Below are positions 7,651 through 11,850 of a stretch of 11,850 nt of DNA, piece after piece. Each line of letters starts with the position of its first letter. Position 1 is the stretch's first letter. The DNA is from Candidatus Omnitrophota bacterium (GTDB lineage: Bacteria; Omnitrophota; Gorgyraeia; Gygaellales; Profunditerraquicolaceae): the NCBI GenBank assembly GCA_026387555.1, contig JAPLLM010000097.1:1-11850 (forward strand), read 5' to 3'. The position numbers and the translations under genes were made by a program. Under the pieces are notes generated by a model that worked only from the letters and a program-made list of their open reading frames with translations, had not been told where the DNA came from and made no database searches.

Positions 7651-8129
7651 ACCCTTGCCCTCATTATGGCGCTGTGCGCTAAAGCCAGAGCCAACGCATC
7701 AGTTACATCGGTGTATTTAGGAATACTGGTTAAATTTAAAGTATTAGCGACCATTCTTTGCACTTGCGTTTTAGAGGCTAACCCTTTCCCCACTATTGCC
7801 TTCTTCACCCGCGTTGCCGCGTATTCCACTAAAGGGATCTTTGCCTGTGCGCAAGCCAGGCATATTACACCTCTCGCTTGCCCTAAAATATAACTTGTAG
7901 TCGGATGACGGTAATGCGCGTAAATCTTTTCCAGAACAAGACAGTCAGGTTTCGTATCAGCAATTAATTTATTGACTGCTTTATTGATCCGTTCCAGCCG
8001 TTTAGCGATCTCATCTTTGCTACTCGTTGAAATTATCCCAGCTTCAATAAGAGCGATCTTTTTATTATCAATATCGATTACGCCGTAACCGGTTATGGTC
8101 AAGGCCGGGTCAACCCCTAAAATCCTCAT
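7647..8129 (-). CDS. ruvC: Crossover junction endodeoxyribonuclease RuvC
   Basis: 160 residues. RuvC is the dimeric resolvase that cuts Holliday junctions symmetrically in a metal-dependent reaction. The four acidic catalytic positions of the RNase H-like fold are all present: D7 in GVDPALTITGYG, E67 in LVLEKIY, and D141 and D144 in YTDVTDALALALAH. LGQARGV (82-88) and YAATRVKKAIVGKG (103-116) are typical family segments. It starts 3 nt after the yebC stop with no clear Shine-Dalgarno, and ends inside the ruvA start, as expected in a coupled yebC-ruvC-ruvA unit. The catalytic site looks complete. Confidence 0.97.
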   Translation of the reverse strand: MRILGVDPALTITGYGVIDIDNKKIALIEAGIISTSSKDEIAKRLERINKAVNKLIADTKPDCLVLEKIYAHYRHPTTSYILGQARGVICLACAQAKIPLVEYAATRVKKAIVGKGLASKTQVQRMVANTLNLTSIPKYTDVTDALALALAHSAIMRARV

Positions 8130-8132
8130 CGC

Positions 8133-8885
8133 TTATTCCGCGCTGGCTTCTTCTAGTATTTCGTCCGGGATATCGAAATTAGCGTAAACCTGTTGCACGT
8201 CATCGTGGTCTTCGAGCGCCTCCACCAAGCCTAATACTGTTTTAGCTTCCCCTCCAATGACCTTGACCGATGATGAAGGGATCATGGTCACTTCCGCGTC
8301 CTGAAAATTTATCCCCTTAGCCGTAAGCGCAAGCTTAACCTTTTCAAAATCCGCGGGATTTGTGGTGATCTCAAAATTCTTATCATCCGACTTGATATCC
8401 TCGGCTCCGGCGTCAAGGGCAATACCCATCAGGTCATCTTCTTTTATCTGGGTCTTTTCAAAAAGAAAATACCCCTTTTTAGTAAACATCCAACTGACCG
8501 AACCAGCACCCGCCATATTCCCGCCTTTTTTAGACATTATATTGCGCAGTTCCGCGGTAGTGCGGTTCTTATTATCGGTAAGGGCGTCGATCAAGATCGC
8601 AACCCCTCCCGGACCGTAAGCCTCATACGTAACATTCTCGTAAATTACCCCCGGGACTTCACCCGTACCGCGCTTGATCGCCATCTTGACGTTATCCGAA
8701 GGCATATTCGCTTCTTTCGCCTTCTGCATAACTGCGCGCAGCTTAGGATTAGTATCGGGATTACCGCCGCCTTCGCGCGCGATAACCGTCAACTCCTTGA
8801 TGATCTTGGTGAAGGTCGCGCCTCTCTTGGCGTCAGCCAACGATTTCTTACCCTTATTTGTCTTCCATTTAGAATGACCGGACAT
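8133..8885 (-). CDS. yebC: YebC/PmpR (TACO1) family protein
   Basis: 250 residues, full length. The family hallmark MSGHSKWKTNKGKK opens the protein. NPDTNPKLRAVMQKAKEANMPSDN follows in two adjoining segments, then AIKRGTGE, and YEAYGPGG leading to TDNKNRTTAELRNI. The family was long annotated as a DNA-binding transcriptional regulator. Later work on YebC and mitochondrial TACO1 supports a role in translation of difficult stretches such as prolines, so a fixed label is unwise. A strong AGGAGGT site precedes the ATG. It is the first protein gene after rnpB, 38 nt from the mature RNA end, and heads the run to lepB. Linkage to ruvC is widespread in bacteria. Confidence 0.97.
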   Translation of the reverse strand: MSGHSKWKTNKGKKSLADAKRGATFTKIIKELTVIAREGGGNPDTNPKLRAVMQKAKEANMPSDNVKMAIKRGTGEVPGVIYENVTYEAYGPGGVAILIDALTDNKNRTTAELRNIMSKKGGNMAGAGSVSWMFTKKGYFLFEKTQIKEDDLMGIALDAGAEDIKSDDKNFEITTNPADFEKVKLALTAKGINFQDAEVTMIPSSSVKVIGGEAKTVLGLVEALEDHDDVQQVYANFDIPDEILEEASAE

Positions 8886-8915
8886 TTGTGTTACCTCCTA
8901 TTTGTATTTTTGTTT

Positions 8916-8935
8916 TTAAAAAAGAGTGGATGGAA
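8916..8935 (-). terminator. Possible 3'-end signal of rnpB (P1 strand plus T-run)
   Basis: On the minus strand the final RNase P helix strand, TTCCATCCACTC, is followed directly by six Ts (complement of 8918-8923) and then an A-rich stretch. The T-run makes a plausible intrinsic end when the long-range P1 helix forms. It cannot be fully efficient if yebC and downstream genes depend on read-through, and no convincing separate yebC promoter is visible in the 38-nt gap. Confidence 0.35.
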
Positions 8936-9260
8936 TAAGCCGAGTTCTGTCCTGATACGATATTTGCGCATCTGGATGACTATTCCTCTCGACCCTCGCG
9001 TTGCCGCGAAGGCTCAAGCAGCTTACCCGGGATTATTAACGGGCCGGACCAGCCCTCATCCCCTATTCAGCCTTACTCCGCGTAGAGATTGCCTCGTTTC
9101 ACCCTCCGCCTTTCGGTAGAGACTCGTCTCTGTAGCTCTAATCCTAACCCGCCATAAAATTTGGCGAGCCGACGGGAATTACCCGCTACGCTGTCCTCCG
9201 GAGCCCGGACTTTCCTCCCCGCCACAATTAAGTAGCGAGGCAGCCACCTTCCATCCACCC
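8924..9260 (-). ncRNA. rnpB: RNase P RNA, bacterial class A-like
   Basis: About 337 nt with no believable protein on either strand. It is the catalytic RNA that removes 5' leaders from tRNA precursors. The closing helix P1 is formed by GGGTGGATGGAA (9260-9249) and TTCCATCCACTC (8935-8924), 12 pairs including one wobble. The universally conserved core is present: GAGGAAAGTCCGGGC near the 5' end, GGGTGAAACG with GGCAA in the middle, GGGTAAGCTGCTTGAGCC in the P15 region, and GGACAGAACTCGGCTTA near the 3' end. The ends are placed by P1 and are good to a few bases. It lies between rnhA and yebC on the same strand, downstream of two tRNA genes whose transcripts it would process. This RNA accounts for nearly all of the protein-free stretch between yebC and rnhA. 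Confidence 0.96.
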
Positions 9261-9276
9261 TATTATCAATGATCCA

Positions 9277-9317
9277 ACTTCGCTCACCATTGACACTGAG
9301 CGCAAGCGAAGTGTCAA
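9277..9317. repeat. Overlapping inverted repeats between rnhA and rnpB
   Basis: On the plus strand TTGACACT (9290-9297) and AGTGTCAA (9310-9317) are perfect 8-bp arms. Between them two G.A mismatches and two GC pairs would close a GCAA tetraloop. A second pair of perfect 8-bp arms, ACTTCGCT (9277-9284) and AGCGAAGT (9305-9312), shares bases with the first, so the two hairpins are mutually exclusive. The element covers the rnhA stop and the region upstream of rnpB. On the minus strand 9317-9312 reads TTGACA, a consensus -35 box, but 17 nt later there is only GTCAAT, a poor -10. It could be an attenuator, an operator, part of the rnpB promoter or a family of small palindromic repeats. No T-run follows, so a simple terminator is unlikely. 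Confidence 0.6.
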
Positions 9318-9730
9318 AGACCTTTGGCCTTCAATTCTTTTTTTATCGCCTGTGTCGCTAATTTATCCGCGCCCTTGTTCATCTCGCGCGGGATGTTTAT
9401 TATCGAAAAATCTTTAAAACCGGATATAAGCTGCTGTGCTTGAATAAATAATGTAACAATATTCGGATGCCTTACTTTATAAAGCCTCTTAATCTGCCGA
9501 TGTAAAAGTTGGCTGTCAGTATTAACCTTCAAGCTTTCGGCCTTAAGGACGGACGCTTCTTGCAAAGCACAGATCAGGGCTGAATATTCCGCTACGTTGT
9601 TAGTGGCATTTCCGATAAAATTCGAAATGTTCTTTATCGTTTCTCCGTCGCGGCAGATCACCACTCCTATGCCGCTCGGCCCCGGATTCCCTTTGCTTGC
9701 CCCATCAATAAAGGCCTCAAATGCTCTCAT
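9314..9730 (-). CDS. rnhA: Ribonuclease HI family protein
   Basis: 138 residues, close to the size of small RNase HI enzymes that degrade the RNA strand of RNA-DNA hybrids. The acidic active site is complete: D9 in FIDGASKGNPGPSG, E48 in NNVAEYSAL, D72 in NTDSQLL and D122 in MNKGADKLA. GNPGPSG and the short C-terminus resemble the Bacillus/archaeal-like RNase HI group more than E. coli RnhA, since the basic protrusion is reduced. The ATG lies 14 nt inside the upstream zinc-ribbon gene, with no clear ribosome site, so coupled translation is likely. The stop falls inside the intergenic palindrome before rnpB. Hybrid nuclease activity is a family inference. Confidence 0.92.
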   Translation of the reverse strand: MRAFEAFIDGASKGNPGPSGIGVVICRDGETIKNISNFIGNATNNVAEYSALICALQEASVLKAESLKVNTDSQLLHRQIKRLYKVRHPNIVTLFIQAQQLISGFKDFSIINIPREMNKGADKLATQAIKKELKAKGL

Positions 9731-10445
9731 CGGGTATATAGAGTATTCTATTGCAAATCTCGCAGGTAACGATCCTTTCGTACATCTTGATCAAATTTAT
9801 CACCTGCGGCGGAACAAACATATTGCAGCCTAAACAGGAATTTTTCTTGACCCCACATATAGCTAAACCGTCGCGGCTGGCCAAGATCCTGTCATACTGG
9901 CCTAAAATCTTGGGCTCGATCCCGGGTAAGACCTGTTTTCTCTGCGCATCCAGCTCTGTAAGCTTGCCGTCGATTTCTTTTATCCGGTCGTCGACCTTCT
10001 TTTTCAGCTCATTAAAAACTTTTTCCTCGCCGGCTAACCGGATTTTTTCCTGTTCTATTTCAACCTTAGCTTTATCGGCAGCGTCAAATAATTGAAGTAT
10101 TTTATCTTCTATTACCGAACCATCAGCTTTGGAATCCTGGATCTGCTGCAGCATTGTCTGGTATTCCTTATTTGTCTTTAAAGAGTAGAGCTGGGACTGC
10201 AGTTTTTTGGTGGTTTCTTCCTTTGTACCTAACTCGCCTTCTTTATCTTTTCTCTGCTTCTGCAGGTCAAGATGGTTTTTTTCAAGTTCACTAAGATGCT
10301 GCTTCTTGGCCTCAAACTCCTCCTGGAGTGCTTTGATCTCCTGCGGCTTAGCCTCTTTCTCGTGCTTGAGCGCATAGATCTCGCTATCCACCGCCTGCAA
10401 TTTTACCAAATTAAGAATCTCTGACTTTAGATCTACCGTCGACAA
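9717..10445 (-). CDS. Coiled-coil protein with C-terminal C4 zinc ribbon (DUF164/CT398-like)
   Basis: 242 residues if the TTG at 10445-10443 is used. Residues about 10-170 are a long charged, Lys/Glu/Gln-rich heptad region, predicted to be an antiparallel coiled-coil stalk. The C-terminus has CLGC (204-207), then MFVPPQVINL, then CEIC (228-231) with NRILY: four cysteines suited to one zinc. This layout matches the widespread DUF164/CT398 family, whose biochemical role is not settled. The frame is open further upstream, but the ATG there lies inside tRNA-Val and would add residues translated from the tRNA. The TTG has AGGAGA 5 nt upstream and begins STVDLKSEI, where family-like sequence starts. 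It overlaps rnhA by 14 nt, a pairing that hints at nucleic-acid work but does not prove it. Confidence 0.88.
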   Translation of the reverse strand: MSTVDLKSEILNLVKLQAVDSEIYALKHEKEAKPQEIKALQEEFEAKKQHLSELEKNHLDLQKQRKDKEGELGTKEETTKKLQSQLYSLKTNKEYQTMLQQIQDSKADGSVIEDKILQLFDAADKAKVEIEQEKIRLAGEEKVFNELKKKVDDRIKEIDGKLTELDAQRKQVLPGIEPKILGQYDRILASRDGLAICGVKKNSCLGCNMFVPPQVINLIKMYERIVTCEICNRILYIPDESI

Positions 10446-10456
10446 GTTAGTCTCCT
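10443..10456 (-). promoter_or_regulatory. Ribosome binding site with TTG start, zinc-ribbon gene
   Basis: AGGAGA (10456-10451) stands 5 nt before TTG (10445-10443). It is the only good start signal after the tRNA-Val 3' end at 10463, leaving a leader of 17 nt once the tRNA is cut out. It decides the start against the more upstream in-frame ATG at 10499, which lies within the tRNA. Confidence 0.75.
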
Positions 10457-10462
10457 GTAAAA

Positions 10463-10539
10463 TGGTGGGCGCAGAAGGATTCGAACCTTCGATCTCCACA
10501 ATGTGAATGTGGCGCTCTAACCAGCTGAGCCATGCGCCC
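10463..10539 (-). tRNA. tRNA-Val (anticodon CAC), CCA encoded
   Basis: A full cloverleaf can be drawn: acceptor GGGCGCA/TGCGCCC, D-arm GCTC/GAGC, anticodon stem CCACA/TGTGG around the loop TTCACAT, and T-arm GAAGG/CCTTC around TTCGAAT. The anticodon is CAC at 10505-10503 and reads the valine codon GUG. The discriminator is A (10466) and the 3' CCA is encoded (10465-10463). It lies 3 nt downstream of tRNA-Ile2 and just before the zinc-ribbon gene, so it is probably excised from a mixed tRNA-mRNA transcript. Confidence 0.95.
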
Positions 10540-10542
10540 GCA

Positions 10543-10615
10543 TGGGCCCACAGGGATTTGAACCCCGGACCAAGTGATTATGAGTCACCTGCTCTAACCA
10601 CTGAGCTATGGGCCC
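10543..10615 (-). tRNA. tRNA-Ile2 (CAU, lysidine type), CCA not encoded
   Basis: The cloverleaf is complete: acceptor GGGCCCA/TGGGCCC, D-arm GCTC/GAGC, anticodon stem GGTGA/TCACT with one wobble, loop CTCATAA, and T-arm CGGGG/CCCTG. The anticodon is CAT (10582-10580). A methionine reading is possible, but the D-arm, the GACTCATAATC anticodon arm and the TTGGTC variable region closely match the bacterial AUA-reading isoleucine tRNA. That tRNA needs TilS to convert C34 to lysidine. The discriminator A (10543) is followed by TGC, so CCA must be added enzymatically. Confidence 0.9.
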
Positions 10616-10660
10616 CAAAACGTAATATTATATATTACTATCTAGACGGGGTTTTGGCAA
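10615..10660 (-). promoter_or_regulatory. Promoter of the tRNA-Ile2/tRNA-Val transcript, within nested inverted repeats
   Basis: On the minus strand TTGCCA (10660-10655) is a fair -35 box. After 17 nt comes TAATAT (10637-10632), and overlapping just downstream is a perfect TATAAT (10632-10627) at a longer spacing. Transcription would begin about 10625, just before the tRNA 5' end at 10615. The -10 region is itself a perfect palindrome, GTAATAT-TAT-ATATTAC (10622-10638, plus strand). It is flanked by 7-bp arms CCAAAAC (10615-10621) and GTTTTGG (10651-10657). No terminator for the GGDEF/HD-GYP gene is obvious in this gap. Confidence 0.6.
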
Positions 10661-10667
10661 GCTAAAA

Positions 10668-11850
10668 TTACCCTTTGGTAGGACTGCTATTTTCTCCCCG
10701 CAGGATCTTGAGGAAAATGGTGACTATCCGGGGGTCAAACTGCGTTCCGGAGCCTTTTTTGATCAGGTCAATAGCCTTCTCCCTGGAGAATGCTTTACGG
10801 TACGGCCGATCACTGGTCAGGGCCTCAAAGACATCGGCGATTGCGATTATCCTGGCGCCGATAGGTATCTCCTCGCCCTTGACACCGCTAGGATACCCAA
10901 GGCCATCCCATCTTTCATGATGATAGAAAATATATGGGATAAGACTATGCAAGAACTGCACCGGCCGCAGAATATCGGCTCCGATTTGAGGGTGTTTTTT
11001 AATCTCATCAAACTCTTTTTTAGTAAGCTTAGCCTTCTTGTTCAATATGCTTTCGCTTATCCCGATCTTCCCCAGGTCGTGAAGGATAGCGGCCTCTTTA
11101 ATAAGATCGAGATCTTCTCCGGAGAAATCCAGGGCCTTTGCTATCTGAGTTACATAATGCACGGTACGCTCAACGTGTTCGCCTGTAGTATGATCCTTAA
11201 GTTCTATGGTCTTGGCTAACGCGAAAATCGCTTGCATCAGATTCTGCTTGGCGTTCTTATTCAGTTTTTCTATCTTTACTCTTAACTGGCGGATATTCTT
11301 GTTCTTTGGTGTGCCGTTAGGCATGAACAGTTTTTTATCCTTACCGGTAATATCAAGGCCCGAGTAAACGCGATTCCCGCCTGAATCCTTGGCCTTATTC
11401 AGTATCTTGTCGGCGAGATTTATCAGATCCATACCTTTGGCTATCCTGTCTTCCGGATAAGACGCCACCGCAATACTGAATTTCAATTTTACCGCATGCT
11501 TCTTATCGCCGAAATTACCGAGAGATAACGCCTCCAGCAACCGCTGGGCAAGTATCAACGCCTGCGGCCTGTCGACATTAGGAGATACTATTACAAATTC
11601 TTCTCCGCCGGAACGGATGACCAGATCATACCTCCTGACCATCCTTTTTAATTCCTTAGAAAACTGTTTCAAAACCAAATCTCCAAATTGATGCCCGTAT
11701 ACGTCATTGATAGATTTAAAATAATCGATATCGATGGTAATCACCGAAAGCGGATGGACATAGCGTTTAGCGCGATAGAATTCCGCCTCTATGGCGTCTT
11801 CCAGGAAACGGTAATTATATAACCCCGTATGCGAATCTGTAAGAGCCAGC
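10668..11850 (-). CDS. GGDEF / HD-GYP hybrid cyclic-di-GMP signalling protein (5' end outside window)
   Basis: The frame is open to the window edge; 393 residues are visible from codon 11849-11847, and the N-terminus is missing. Numbering from that first visible residue, LTDSHTGLYNYRFL (3-16) opens a GGDEF diguanylate cyclase domain. It has the inhibitory RxxD site RRYD (72-75) and the active-site GGEEF (81-85). A short basic linker leads to an HD-GYP phosphodiesterase domain: EHVERT, HDLGKIGI (257-264), HHERWDGLGYP (310-320) and DVFEALTSDRPYR. Synthesis and breakdown motifs for c-di-GMP both look intact, so either domain could be active. An internal GTG at 11744 could be mistaken for the start but falls inside the GGDEF domain. 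The sensor domain is probably upstream, outside the window. Confidence 0.95.
   Translation of the reverse strand, partial: LALTDSHTGLYNYRFLEDAIEAEFYRAKRYVHPLSVITIDIDYFKSINDVYGHQFGDLVLKQFSKELKRMVRRYDLVIRSGGEEFVIVSPNVDRPQALILAQRLLEALSLGNFGDKKHAVKLKFSIAVASYPEDRIAKGMDLINLADKILNKAKDSGGNRVYSGLDITGKDKKLFMPNGTPKNKNIRQLRVKIEKLNKNAKQNLMQAIFALAKTIELKDHTTGEHVERTVHYVTQIAKALDFSGEDLDLIKEAAILHDLGKIGISESILNKKAKLTKKEFDEIKKHPQIGADILRPVQFLHSLIPYIFYHHERWDGLGYPSGVKGEEIPIGARIIAIADVFEALTSDRPYRKAFSREKAIDLIKKGSGTQFDPRIVTIFLKILRGENSSPTKG

Noticed and set aside
8874..9258. Small open frames on both strands between yebC and rnhA
   Set aside because: They lie on the RNase P RNA, whose conserved core motifs explain the sequence. 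No ribosome sites or recognisable protein motifs.
10446..10499. Zinc-ribbon protein starting at the ATG within tRNA-Val
   Set aside because: The extra 18 residues would be translated largely from the tRNA. TTG at 10445 with AGGAGA 5 nt upstream is a better start.
10668..11744. A complete 358-residue gene starting at GTG 11744
   Set aside because: That codon is inside the GGDEF domain. In-frame family sequence including LTDSHTGLYN continues upstream to the window edge.
1..11850. Mobile element, CRISPR array, toxin-antitoxin or defence system
   Set aside because: I found no transposase, integrase, regularly spaced repeats, attachment-site duplication at the tRNA 3' ends, or small paired genes. 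The window is housekeeping sequence.

Overview
The window is a tightly packed bacterial chromosome segment in which every supported gene lies on the minus strand, so transcription runs from the high-coordinate end to the low-coordinate end. I see no phage, insertion sequence, CRISPR array or defence locus, and no cassette of unknown function. The content is core metabolism, recombination, RNA processing and translation. The tRNAs, class A-like RNase P RNA, lepAB pair and yebC-ruvC-ruvA cluster are bacterial. Short spacers, many ATGA-type overlaps, middling GC and many Lys/Ile-rich proteins would fit an uncultured lineage such as Omnitrophota, but that placement is only a guess.

Read in the direction of transcription: (1) 11850-10668 is the C-terminal part of a GGDEF plus HD-GYP cyclic-di-GMP protein that runs off the window edge. 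(2) 10660-9314 holds a promoter, then tRNA-Ile2(CAU), tRNA-Val(CAC), a coiled-coil zinc-ribbon protein and an RNase HI. (3) 9317-8916 holds an intergenic palindrome and then rnpB, the RNase P RNA, whose closing helix is followed by a T-run. (4) 8885-6416 holds yebC, ruvC, ruvA and scpB. (5) 6438-2509 is a phenylalanine/tyrosine block: pheA (chorismate mutase-prephenate dehydratase), a HisC-type aminotransferase, a DAHP synthase and tyrA. (6) 2512-1 holds cmk, lepA and the first 20 codons of lepB.

From yebC to lepB the genes touch or overlap almost everywhere, so they probably form one long transcript. The four aromatic genes together encode entry into the shikimate pathway and the last steps to Phe and Tyr, with the HisC-type enzyme a plausible transaminase for that branch. 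The partners ruvB, scpA and aroA, often found beside ruvA, scpB and tyrA/cmk, are absent here.

The most notable anomaly is in the DAHP synthase gene. Its two ends are excellent matches to the family, but they lie in different frames, and about 23 conserved residues between them are missing. The arithmetic fits a 68-nt deletion from a 338-codon gene. Because tyrA starts in the same frame as the aroF N-terminus, the shifted frame reads open into tyrA and gives a spurious 592-residue 'AroF-TyrA fusion'. It is either a recent gene-killing deletion or an assembly error.
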